Source: Oopsacas minuta
Taxonomy: Eukaryota; Porifera; Hexactinellida; Lyssacinosida; Leucopsacidae
NCBI GenBank assembly: GCA_024704765.1
Contig: JAKMXF010000317.1
Span: forward strand, 182,194-246,193
Direction of reading: 5' to 3'
DNA: 64,000 bases
The position numbers and the translations under genes were made by a program. A model generated the notes under the pieces. That model saw only the letters and a list, made by a program, of their open reading frames with translations, was not told the DNA's origin and ran no database searches. This document shows positions 21,381 through 32,068 of the stretch, one piece after another. Within the stretch, counting starts at the first letter, position 1. Each line of letters begins with the position of its first letter.

Positions 21381-21830
21381 GTTTCCACCATCAAAGGAAA
21401 AATGAATTTCTCTTGATGGAAATTGTCTCTTTAGTTCACTATCCTACATGATTACGGGTTCAGACCATTACCATAAAGAAATTCGAGAGTTGTTAATAAC
21501 AAATATGAAAAATGAATATCGAACCTAATGCACCAACTATTGCACATCACATTATGATTTGCTTCCTGAGCATAATTGTAATACAATAGATTATTATATA
21601 TCGGTAGGTTGATGGATCGAGTAGGGTCGTGGGGAACTGAACTAGAACTGTTTCTGGCAGCCAACTTCTCAAAACCGACATATTCTTATTTAAAGATATT
21701 GATCGTTGTTGGAACAATTTCCAGGCTATGGATTCAACGACAGACACAATGTGCATCCATTAATTGACAAGAGGTTGTATTTGCGTTTATATTTCATTCA
21801 CTTTCAACCAGTTACAAAAGTAAATACAAT
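21381..21830 (+). pseudogene. OTU-like cysteine protease domain, broken
   Basis: LDGNCLFSSLSYMITGSDHY (from 21411) is the OTU active-site block, with the Asp and the nucleophilic Cys in DGNC, followed by HKEIRELLITNM. Downstream in shifted frames lie WGTELELFLAANF (about 21629-21668), FNDRHNVHP and LYLRLYFIHFQPV (about 21735-21815), the last holding the catalytic His. This is the order seen in OTU deubiquitinase-type domains, many of which occur inside eukaryotic transposons. A TGA precedes the block and several stops and frameshifts follow, so it is not functional. Confidence 0.8.
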
Positions 21831-22404
21831 GGAGAGCCTGATAACCGATAGTTATGTTGATGACATTGATTCAGCACAATGATATTCAAATAACGAAAAG
21901 AAATAGTTAAGTATGGAGATTAGATTCAAGTAGCGAATTACAGCAAAATTTAGTTAGATCTATTAGATATACGTATACTAGATTGTGTAGACAAGATTAT
22001 GTGGTAGTAAGGTACTAGTGGTAACTCTATCTCTATTAGATTACTAGTGTGATTGTAGGCAAGAAAACTGAACTATTACATCACATATAATATATATAGT
22101 ATATATGACATAAACCTCCCAGGCTAGTATTGATATAATCCAAATGGCATCTCTCTAACTTCACTGGTCACATAATTGTTAAAGTGTGCTTGATTTATTT
22201 CGCTGCCAACTTCACACTCATGGCCAAATAGTAGGTAATTATTGAAAATTTGTTGTGTTTATAAGTATTCTGATAAGCTTATATTAAATGAATGCGCAAT
22301 CGCACTCGACTTTTCACTATATCGTATTGCTACACATATCTATTAGATATATGCCAAGTAATTGTCTATAAGAATGGCTACATAAATAGTTATAACTATT
22401 TAGA

Positions 22405-22434
22405 GAGGGGACAGAACTTATTGGCCACCCTGTA
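22405..22434. repeat. Solo terminal repeat resembling the DD37D element
   Basis: GACAGAACTTATTGGCCACCCTGTA parallels the right end of the element at 48690-50245 (AGAACTTAGCAGCCACCCTGTA). It would be the displaced right end of copy 1 (19480-20490), or an isolated relic. Confidence 0.5.
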
Positions 22435-22718
22435 ACCCTAAGCTACACTACCAGTCTGTAGGCTGGGCCTTTTGCATTCCTTATGTGCAGGTCCGTGTCG
22501 GGCGATCGTTTATAGAAGGACTGTTATTGGATTTTTATCTTTCCGAAAGATATACGCTAATGTAGTCAAATTTCTAAATATCACAACTTTTGGGTTATTC
22601 TCCCGCTTATCGATACCTCGAGCTTGACACTCCTGATTTTCTATTTTCTTGTTACAACTCTTTCCAACATTTGATATTTTCTTTTTATAGACATAACTTT
22701 TATTTCTACCATAATATT

Positions 22719-23070
22719 ATGATCTGTAATCGGAATTTATTCCGTCAATTTCTCACCTTACACAGAACCAACATTATGTGGGTTTCATTTAAATCTCATG
22801 GAGAAGGTTTATTGTTTGAAACTCGTGACTCTCTTGCCACTATAACTCTTGATCGACCTAAAGCATTGAATTCTCTTACGCTTGATTTGATACGATCTTT
22901 TAAGGAGAAACTTATTGAATGGGAAAATAATCCCAGAGTTAAAGTTATTCTTGTAAAAGGTGGTGGAGGGAAGGCTTTTTGTTCAGGTGGAGATATAGTA
23001 AGTATTACAAAGTCGGCCAAAAATGGAGGGAGCATACACAAAGAATTTTTTACCGAAGAATATTCACTCA
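22719..23070 (+). CDS. HIBCH: 3-hydroxyisobutyryl-CoA hydrolase, mitochondrial, exon 1
   Basis: Encodes a probable mitochondrial presequence (MICNRNLFRQFLTLHRTN, basic and without acidic residues) and the N-terminal half of the crotonase fold: LATITLDRPKALNSLTLDLI, and KGGGGKAFCSGGDI, the first oxyanion-hole motif. HIBCH hydrolyses 3-hydroxyisobutyryl-CoA in valine degradation in the mitochondrial matrix. The exon ends with a donor GTTAGT at 23071 in phase 1. The frame is open upstream to 22590, but that part (MGYSPAYRYLELDT) looks like 5'UTR. ATG 22719 is preferred for its presequence; ATG at 22776 (MWVSF) is an alternative. Confidence 0.93.
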
Positions 23071-23644
23071 GTTAGTTATTACTTTTCCTTTTATATTATA
23101 AAATGAGGATACACATTTATAGTAACGTAACCTGGATTGCCTGACTTGGAATACACATCCTTATTTGGTACGTGGACATGCATAATTAAGGTTTTCGGGT
23201 TGCGCAAGTAAAGTGGACAGCTTTGTGATAATTACGTAGTAGGGCAGCACTGCTATCTTAATGCCAGGGGTGCTGAACTTTCTGACAACTTGAGCGTTCC
23301 TGAGGAAATTCATGAAATGGTGAGGCAGACTCAGGCAAATATAAATATTCTGTATTACTTCTATGGAACTGCAATATGTCAGGTGGGCTCAAGAACCGGT
23401 TTCTGATTATAGGAGTAATGAGACTATCAAAATCTCTCTATAAAGTGGATTGGGGAGGTTACCCCAGCCGCTCAACTCCCGAATTCTGAAAGGCCTGTGT
23501 TACAATGTCATTTGATAGATCATTTATTTGCAAACCTATATTCGCCATTATCCATTTTGTGCTAATTCTGCTTGTTTAATGGGTGAGTTTACGTGAAAAG
23601 TGCCATTATTCAACAACATTTCGTATTATCTTTATTGTAATTTA

Positions 23645-24084
23645 CGGGCGCATGTAGTAGTCCAAATATCAAAATCGGCATTAGTTCAATTTTGAGGGTG
23701 GAATGCATGCATTCACGGAGAAATTTCGTCGCAAGGAAATATAGTCATTTACTTTTGTTGTTTTGAGACTAAATACTCTCAGCAACTCACAGTCCAGATC
23801 CAACTCGAATCCAATCAAACACCACGCCAGTTATCCAAATTGTCTACTGAAATGCTCATCTTCTCAGCTCAAGTCAATCTAGCTAGAAATCCATGAAAAT
23901 TGCAAATTCTAGCACCTTCCAACGTGAGTTCTAGACACTCACAGCATCTCACAGCCTACTCCAGATACAACTCACGCAAACATCACCAAAAATTGGACTA
24001 ATGCCGATTTTGATATTTGGGCTAACGTAAACTTATGAAATTTGGACTAATGCATACATACGAATTTGGACTAACGACGCCCGC
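23645..24084. mobile_element. Foldback element with TTAGTCC-type subterminal motifs (HIBCH intron 1)
   Basis: The left arm CCAAATATCAAAATCGGCAT (about 23661) pairs with ATGCCGATTTTGATATTTGG (about 24002), and the outer ends are GGGCGCATG and its counterpart GACGCCCGCC. The right arm has an extra repeat of the motif TTTGGACTAA (24008-24078). The interior repeats CAGCAACTCACAGTCCAGAT / CAGCATCTCACAGCCTACTC at about 23779 and 23942. No ORF. A related one-armed piece ending GGACTAACAACCCGCCCCC lies at about 31115-31315. Confidence 0.65.
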
Positions 24085-24590
24085 CTTATTTACCTCTATT
24101 TGACTAGCTAGAGCTATTAACAATTTGAAGTTCTTACTCTAATATTGTTCTAAATATTCGGGATTTAATGTTGCATACGGTGAAAAACTAATAAACACCC
24201 TCGTTCCAAAGTATTCCAAATTTGTATATTTTATCAATTTTTCTTCAAAATTAATCCTTGGTTGTGAGGCACTTACCTCCTGTACCCCCATTCCAAACCG
24301 TGCACATATATATATAGTAATTATTCATTCGGGATTCCGGATTTCAAGATATCTCCAATACCGGAATTTTGGCTTGTATCAAGCTAAATATTCGTGAAAG
24401 TCACACAGCCTACGTAACTATTGCCTTTTCACGCTCTCATATTTTCATAACCATGGATTACTTCAAGTCTATTTTATTATTGATCCATAATGTTCAAATA
24501 CAATATTATTAATATCATTTTGATACAGAAATTTTATAGAAGTATAATTATTATTCACCTGTTTATAATGATACAAATAACCCATTTATA

Positions 24591-24736
24591 GTTCAGCTAT
24601 ACTATAGTACAGTTTTGGGTATTAGCTCTTCTATGTTCGAGGAAAGGTCATTTTTCAGATTAATGAAAGTCACCCTTTCGAGTGAAGGTAGGCGCTATTT
24701 GCATTACAAAAACTGTACTATACTATAGCTCAGCTA
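24591..24736. repeat. Inverted-repeat element, 146 bp
   Basis: AGCTATACTATAGTACAGTTTT (24595-24616) pairs with AAAACTGTACTATACTATAG CT (24709-24730) with one or two mismatches; CAGCT extends the outer side. No ORF inside. MITE-like; target duplication not determined. Confidence 0.6.
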
Positions 24737-24885
24737 TATATATGGAATCTCATATTGATACACACGACTGTATGCCACAACACAACCTATGTTTGTATCA
24801 ATTACCAACTCGCTATACATCCTCTGACCCATTTTTCAGTAGTTCAATTATTATTTACCGATATTTCCTTACTCCTTAGCAATAT

Positions 24886-26560
24886 GTCTAATAGGTGTAG
24901 TTCGCCAACTTCTCCTCCAATTATGACTGGAGCTAATTATACTCCAGTGTTTGAAATGGCGAATCATTGGTCAAAAGAATTGCAGGATGAATGGCGAAGA
25001 TTTCTTCATAGAGATGATGCATGGGAATTGGTAAAAATGTTCATCTGTTCGAAATATTTCAATGACGATGACGTGCTACTTCACTTCGATATTCCTATGG
25101 GTGATGGTGCAGTGCAGAAAGTTTCAGGAAAGCCTGGTCATATGTAAAATGCCAACCTCGTCAATCTACATAACTTCCCTTCTTATTTACAAGGGTCTTC
25201 TAAACAACCTGATCGTTTGGACCGAAATGAAATTGGTATCCGACTTTTCGTCATGCTCTGAGTTGAATTGTGCTTAACATAATTTAGAAAACGATAGCTC
25301 TTCTGTTTTTAATATTGATGATATCCAGCTAAAGTATACGACAATTAACTTAACTGAAAAAATGGACTTATATTCACTCAAGTCAGGGTGCATTACATAT
25401 TTTCAAGAAGATACTACTGGATCACTATTGACTATATTTCATCAGTTCTGTATTGATGATGCTTTACATGTGAGGTGTTTGTAAATGAAGTTGAACTTCC
25501 ATCCATAATCACTCGCCTTTCTGATATTCGTCAAATTTATCAATTAACTCAAAAGCTTGACACACATGAAGATATCAATACTGCAATTCTTCAGTTAGAT
25601 CTACCATAGAAATTTAGAACTTGTGAAGAAGATCCCCAGAGCATGAAAATCTTCAATCGACTTCAATTTATTTCGCTCACTACCAGATTTTGGAAGATGT
25701 GTAACATTCATAGTCCAGGGGAAGATATTCGACTACGCGGCCCTGATTCAAAGGTTTTCCAGCTTGAAGATGATCGTTTTGTGTTCTTTTCAAAGTTTGT
25801 ATCTTGGCTTCAGGATTGGAAGATCTATAGTTGTAGTAGTAGAGCTGGAAAAATTTGTTCATAAACATTTACCAGCATAATTCACACTTGTCAAATTATA
25901 CCAAGAATCATTAGCCATTTAATAAGCAGTGATTGTGAATTTTCTTACGTTTTGACAGGATTTCTACCAAACGATTCTCTTGAAAAACACTTTCGGGTTT
26001 ACAGATTAATGCCTGGCTATAATCACAACCTTTCGGTATGCCAAATACTTGAGAGTGAACGTAGAATTTTACTATCTAACATCTTAAAGTTATTCAGAGC
26101 TCAAGACAGCAAATTTGAGGATTCGGTAAAAGGATTTGGTAAGACTTTCTCATGTAACAATGAACCTGATAATACTGAAACACTCCAAACAAACCTGAGC
26201 ATATACTCTTCTCTTCTCCATCAGAACTTTGATTTTTCACCGATGACAGAAGTTCGCCCGTCCTCGGCTTTCATTGCTGGATATGCTATACACGGTATTT
26301 GCAAATCCAAATTGTATTCAAAGAAAGCTATTTACAATTCCACCACTTCATTATGTAATATTTGTGTATCTTTGCTCACATACAATGAACCTTTGCCTGG
26401 AGAGTGAAGATTCTGACTTGAATCTAATACACTTAGCTGACCGAAGAGGGCTTAAATATCCTTCAGATAAAGTTGTCAATGCAGTATTAACTAAGTAGAA
26501 AATCCTATATGAAATCAAACAGGACAATCGGCTGAAGAGACAATTTCTTGCTGGTACTAG
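24886..26560 (+). pseudogene. P-element / THAP9-like transposase relic (HIBCH intron 1)
   Basis: The first piece (from 24885) contains EWRRFLHRDDAW and FICSKYFNDDDVLLHF, which resembles the C-terminal half of a THAP zinc finger (W-RF-R-D...ICS-HF--DD). Several degraded blocks follow, including RDLYSLKSGCITYFQ-like and MKIFNRLQFISLTTRFWKM sequence (25643 on). The best-preserved part (25952-26407) reads YVLTGFLPNDSLEKHFRVYR, LMPGYNHNLSVCQILESERR and ILLSNILKL, the helical region near the end of P-type transposases where a GF--QD-LE--F---R motif is typical. A last piece, SDLNLIHLADRRGLKYPSDK, ends about 26495. Stops and frameshifts are many. Confidence 0.65.
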
Positions 26561-26778
26561 TAAAACTATTCTTATTCAACTCAATTTCGAGGATAAAATT
26601 TGAGAATGTTGATTTATAGAGATTTGAGTGCCATAGTTGTCAAACACCATTCCATTGTTCTTTCAGCAAATGCTATCTTCAACCAGCAATTGTTTATTGA
26701 AGAATTAAGTTCGCAATCTAAACTCGAAAAGAACTTGGAAAATCAGCAGTGAATTAAAGTGGAAACTAAGGAAACTAC

Positions 26779-26842
26779 AGAAAATACAAGCACTATTCAG
26801 ACTGTAATATAAGTTACAGTCTGAATAGTGCTTGTATTTTCT
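26779..26842. repeat. Perfect 29-bp hairpin
   Basis: Left arm 26779-26807 (AGAAAATACAAGCACTATTC...) and right arm 26814-26842 are exact complements with a 6-nt loop TATAAG. It lies just after the P-element relic. Confidence 0.93.
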
Positions 26843-27899
26843 AGTACATATGTGTATTGTATTCATAATTTCATATATAGTTTGTTTATAGTTATTGTAG
26901 TAGTTATAGTGGTAAATAATCATCACCACTATCCACCTCGATTGTATAATAAATCAAAGCAGACTAATTAATGTCATTTCATCATGTATCGCTATTGTTG
27001 ATATTTTGGATTTAAGACTTGAAGTAATCTATAGTTCAATACCGCGAAGAGGCTATAGTTACGTAGGTTGTGTGAAAGTCAATATGCAAGATTTCCTTTT
27101 AGAAGAATATGTTGTATAGCCAAAGTGACACAATATCTGGAAATAGAATGAAATTTCATGGACTCGAAGTTCTTTGTATTGAGAATATTTGAATTCAAAA
27201 TACTTGTATACCTCAGGAAACATCTTGGATTATAATTATTGCTGTTATATTTTGATTATACAACTTTTCAAGTTAGTACTATTGACATTGCGAAAATACA
27301 CAATTTTTGGTTTGAATTTCAGCTCTAATGTAATTGTAAATATTTATCCTCGAGCAAACAGGTTAAATGGATGCATGTGAATCTGAATTATAAGAATGAA
27401 TTAAAATTAAAATTAAAATTTGAATCAAATACCAGGATTATATTAAAAAAATTCTCTGGTTTTGTTAAAAATTTCCTGACCGAACACGGTTTAAGGCTAT
27501 TAAAAGGGCCCTCACTACCAAAATGACATGAGATAGAGCTCGGTATAAGGAGTACAATCACCATGAACTGGAAATATATTAAATCAAGCACCAAAAGTAT
27601 TAAACAGTTTATCGGTGAGTGATGTGTAATAACGCAAAGATGTTCCACGCAAAAGATCTTCCCCGAATCGGCAAAATCGCTTCAGAATCTAACCCAATAA
27701 AATGAGCCAGATAATGCCTCATCTCGAGAGTAAGGTTATGTATCGAAGCAATTCCCGAGGGTTCAAGGGTAGTTCTTGGGCTTCTAATAAGCTCATGTTA
27801 GAGACTACCAGAGGATCCGGATGAAACGTCACTGCTGTTGAGATTGTGCTCTTTTGGAGTTTCTATCGCAACGACATCTCTACTACTACCGAACTCAAA

Positions 27900-30180
27900 G
27901 ATCTTGGACACTTTACTCTCTTGCCAGGGAGAAGGTGGGTACAGAATGAGATGAAATTATCGGTTTATCCTGCGAGAAGCAGGCCGAACTTTCTCCGCTT
28001 CGATTTAAACGGGAAGCCAGAATCGTCCGAAGTGGGAGTGGTATGCGAGGAATTAATACTCTCCCACCTGACTACCTGTAACTACCTCGCATCAATAAGA
28101 CGTTTGGTAGCATATCTTATGATTAAGCGAGTACCATTACACCAACCCTGATTAGGATTAAGATTACGCAAGGGAATGATCGACGCGTACTGTTTAAGGA
28201 TCAGTCGATGAGGGTGCATATCATAAGGACTCAAAGAATTCAAAAACTTTGTTAGGTACGTAGATGCTAGGTTATCGTAAACAGAATCAGCGGCGTAGTC
28301 TCGTCACAATGCAGATTACATGTAAATGTAATGAAAAAGTCAGGCTACCATATTCCTGATATACTCATCGCATCCTGATATAACTCAAACATTTGACGAG
28401 GGCTACCAGCGTGGGAGGAAGCGAGCATAACTCGACTTCCACAGTCTCAAGAGACTGCGTCACCCGCTGCACCTGCATCAGAAAAACCAATGTAAAGATC
28501 AGCTCGAATCTTATTTTGATTGTGAATGATGAAATTCAGTCGCTGTACTATCTTTGCCCACATATCCACAGCGTGTTGATAGAACAGTCTCCCACTGAGG
28601 TGCAGTTGACTCTGACTGTTCCTAACCATCAGGGGCTATGAATAGTACTTCATAGCGGTGACATTTCTCTTCCCTTTCTGGTGAGGAATACTTAGCTGGC
28701 AACAATCATCACCTGAGGGAAAGAGAAGAACATAATGTAATGCATCATTACCTTGGCGGGTTTCAGTTATCCTGGTCAGACCACCTGAACACGGGTGCAA
28801 TACTGTCTCTGCTGGCTGCCTCCTCTCCATAGCTGACATTTGACATAATGACAGTACTTATGGGGCAGTGGGCGTATTATACATTCAAGAGTCAGGAGTC
28901 CCCTCTGAACGGATATCCATTCTCACGTCATTAAGCCCTTCTGCGCGCATCACCTCTACACCATGTCTAAAGAAAGAAATGTAAGGGTTATTCTCATGCA
29001 GCATCTGTTAAAGTATTTTGGAGAACCGTCTCTCATGAAGAGACGGTTCTCCGCCTAAGCATCAGCAGTACGATCGTGAATATAGATTTGCGCGTATTTG
29101 GATGCCTCATTATCATTAGGCAACAATTGTCCAATGTTATGGTATACTACACTGTGTATACGAAATGTGTATACTCCCTCCTAAGCATTTGCCAGACCCT
29201 TATCTATATTAGCTCCAAGAGAAGCAAACGTTAGTGCACAATTGTACGCCGGATTTTCTCTCGAAAAGCTCTTGCACGTGGGTCAGGTGCAATCAGGAGG
29301 TCCATCAACAGGGCAGGGATTGAAGCTAAAGGGGATAGAACTACCTTCCCGTTCCCACAGCAAAGCGGTAACTTGATACATAACTTAGTACTACCCGAAA
29401 GCTTCTCCCCTCTCCCAGAATTTTGCCAGACATACAGAGCAGCTTAAACTAAAACTGTGCTACATGAATATTCATCCACATAACTATCTGTAACACCACA
29501 GGCAATTAGTGATCTGGCAAAATTTTGGGATATTCGGGATTTTCACTTATTAGAATACAACTCATTTCACTGAACTTTCCTTTCAAGACCTGATTCACCG
29601 TCAAAGAGTCCTGACGCTCTCGCTTATCGTGAAGACGTACATCACGCTCTTCAATCGTCTCCATAGATTGCTGAGTGCTTGACGTTCCCTCATGTCATGA
29701 AGACGGACAACATGGTCATTACTCGTCTCCATAGATAGCTGAGTAACCGGACGTTCACTCATATCATGAAGTCGAAGCTCTCGGTCTTCATCAGTCTCAG
29801 TATTCACCCGAGTAGCCTGACATTTACTCATATCGAGGCATCGCACAACTCTCTTTCTAGGAGTTTCAGCCTTCAACCGAGAATCTTGCCGATCAATTAT
29901 ATGTTTGAGTCTGGCTTTTCTCTTGGTTGGGGTCACCTTGTTCAAGCGCAGCCTATTACGCTCATTCTGCTCTTGGAGACCCTTTCCTTTTGATTTAGGG
30001 GTCTGAACTTGGACCTGCGACAATCTGCGATCACGCATCTGCAGGCGGAGAGTGCGCTCATCATTTGTTTCATCCTTCCTGACCTGGTGCTTCCGCTGCA
30101 CGTCAGTGATATAAAATATCTTGCCGTTTCCTCCAGCGTTTAGAAACTCATGGCATGTTTTGTACAATGATAAAATCAAG
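27900..30180 (-). pseudogene. Helitron (Rep/helicase) relic, internally deleted (HIBCH intron 1)
   Basis: Read on the minus strand. 30179-29590 encodes a charged repetitive N-terminal region, with units like ETDEDRELRLHDMSERPVTQ repeated about six times and a frameshift at about 29665. About 29340-28960 holds VKLSPLASIPALLMDLL-like and DPRARAFREKIRR pieces, then NNPYISFFRHGV. 28839-28636 has GNDALHYVLLFPSGDD and VTAMKYYS, the start of the Helitron-like N domain. 28629-28447 has LFYQHAVDMWAKIVQRLNFI and NQNKIRADLYIGF. Then the sequence jumps to helicase C-terminal motifs at about 28160-27965 (RNLNPNQGWCNGTRLIIRYA, GFPFKSKRRKF). Most of the Rep nuclease and helicase core is deleted. Ends (TC/CTRR) were not determined. 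Confidence 0.82.
29020..29052. repeat. Perfect 14-bp hairpin inside the Helitron relic
   Basis: GGAGAACCGTCTCT and its exact complement AGAGACGGTTCTCC around a 5-nt loop CATGA. It has the appearance of a terminator-like or inserted palindrome and is not part of the Helitron coding pattern. Confidence 0.8.
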
Positions 30181-31730
30181 GACAGACATTAGGACGAAAC
30201 AAAGTATACATAGTAGCTGCTGAAATAAATAGGCTTAACCATAAAAATTATCATAAATACGTAGACTTAATTATAGGTGATTATGCTAAACATTGTGTTT
30301 GTTCATTAAGATATATTAGAGGCATTAATATTGTAATTATCTTTGCAATGTATGACGCATTTCTGCAACTGAATTGTAAGAACATGTATCACTATTTGAA
30401 AATGTCCAAAAACACGTAAACCGCAAACTTTCCCAATCTTTGAATAGGTCCTCTTTCTCAATCGTAGGTTATATTTGCTGGTTGTAATTGCGTTAAGAGA
30501 AGTTTTATTTTTGGGACAACTGAGTTAGAGAGTTTCTCGTCTTTATGAGTCATCAAACAATGAATTGGTGGGATTATGTGTGTTCCGATCTAAATAAATA
30601 TGGTGAAAAATTGATAGAACATTTTAGGTACTACATATAACGTGACAATAAACTGAATATCACTAATGCCGTCCATCATGTTGTGGATTTTTCCGAGAAA
30701 AATATCACAGCTATTCTTTCATCTAACATGACTTTAGCCTTTAATTTTATTGGAAATTTGTTGAGGATAATGGTCCACAAAATTATTTTGCATCCTTGGG
30801 AATAGTCTATTGTGATATTCTTCTTGATATAAACATCAGAGATTCGCATCCACTAAAAGTAACTTTATGAGCTGAAGGTTATGTCTTGTAACATAATTAA
30901 ATACTTCGCCAAGGTTGATGCGATACTTCTTTATACTTGTCCTGTAGGTAGATTTTATTAAAAACACTCCCAAGTTGTACGTACCAAATTCATAATTGTG
31001 ATCTGAATCCCTGAACAATGAACACTTTAAGCAAATACAATTTTTCTATTGGTAAAAATATTTTATCCATATGAAGTAGTAATGAAACAGAAACAAATGC
31101 CAGTAACATCTACTGAAAAGAGTAGGACTAATACAAGTATTTAGGGCAGGATCAACGTCCACTCATGAACAGAGTAGGAAAAATGCCATTATTTTGAGAG
31201 GACTAAAGTCTACTCCTGAAAATGAGAAAATCCGAATTTTAGAGCTAGCACTAACGTCTACAAATTAGAATTAGAAAAACGCCTACATGTAGTAGGACTA
31301 ACAACCCGCCCCCTTATATACGAATAATTAGTAATTAATATCCATTGTCCGTGTCCGTATGCGTTTTAATGGTGTACCACTTAACCTTTCGAAGAATAGA
31401 TTGCAAAATAGGATCAGAATTGCTCCATCTCAATTGACATTAGTGCCAGAAAGAATTCGATATTTGATTAGGTCCATAAGTATTTTATTAGCTAGGTGTT
31501 TTTAGAAAATATTTAATGGGACAAATATTGAAAGATTTAGCGTAAACGATGTTAACTAACATGGTCAAATAGGTTCATTAAGTATAATATGAAACACATG
31601 CTCGAATACACGTCCTATTACCTGATTCAATTATCGGAATTTTAGGATGATGATATCTTTGTATCCTTTCTTGATAACGAACAAATTGACCACTGCAATC
31701 GATTTTTTGTTATATAGATTTATCTTTTAG

Positions 31731-32068
31731 ATCACTTAATATCTATTCTTAAAACTCCTTACATTTCTATTTACAATGGAATTACTATGGGTGGTGGTGT
31801 AGGGATCTCTGTCCACGGTAGATATCGTATTGCAACAAATGTTAGTACATTTGCAATGCCCGAAACAGCTATTGGATTTCATCCTGATGTTGGAGGTTCA
31901 TTTTTCCTACCTAGACTTTCTGGCCATTTAGGTATGTTCTTGGCTCTTAGTGGTTATAGACTTAAAGGTCGTGATATCTGTCACTCAGGAATTGCAACTC
32001 ACTATATGCACTTAGATGAGATCTCAAGATTGGAATACCAACTTTCTCAAATTCGTGATTATAATGAG
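31731..32068 (+). CDS. HIBCH: 3-hydroxyisobutyryl-CoA hydrolase, exon 2
   Basis: Acceptor TTTTAG at 31725-31730. Joined to exon 1 it reads [20 protein letters not shown], then [39 protein letters not shown] and [18 protein letters not shown]. The PET and PDVGG motifs carry the catalytic acidic residues of the hydrolase class, and MGGGVG is the second oxyanion-hole segment. The exon ends on a complete codon (DYNE) with donor GTATGA at 32069. Confidence 0.96.

Larger units (their letters stand above)
20515..22317. mobile_element. 1.8-kb TA-flanked element carrying an OTU-domain relic
   Basis: GAAAAGTCGAGTGCG at 20517-20531 is exactly complementary to CGCACTCGACTTTTC near 22301-22315, with TA at 20513-20514 and 22318-22319. 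The ends are therefore short inverted repeats of about 17 bp. The interior contains a perfect 29-bp hairpin (20701-20771), an arginine/lysine-rich open patch near 20960-21080, and an OTU-protease relic (21381-21830). No transposase was recognised. It sits between the DD37D transposase (ending 20490) and a sequence resembling that family's right end at about 22417, as if inserted in that element. Confidence 0.6.

Noticed and set aside
22590-22718. N-terminal extension of HIBCH (MGYSPAYRYLEL...)
   Set aside because: Does not resemble a presequence; the downstream ATG gives a basic mitochondrial presequence. Treated as 5'UTR.
28393-28641. Plus-strand 82-codon ORF
   Set aside because: Antisense to the Helitron-like N domain.
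29020-29052. Hairpin as a group II intron domain V or bacterial terminator
   Set aside because: Stem length and loop do not match domain V, no intron core nearby, and the context is an animal Helitron relic.
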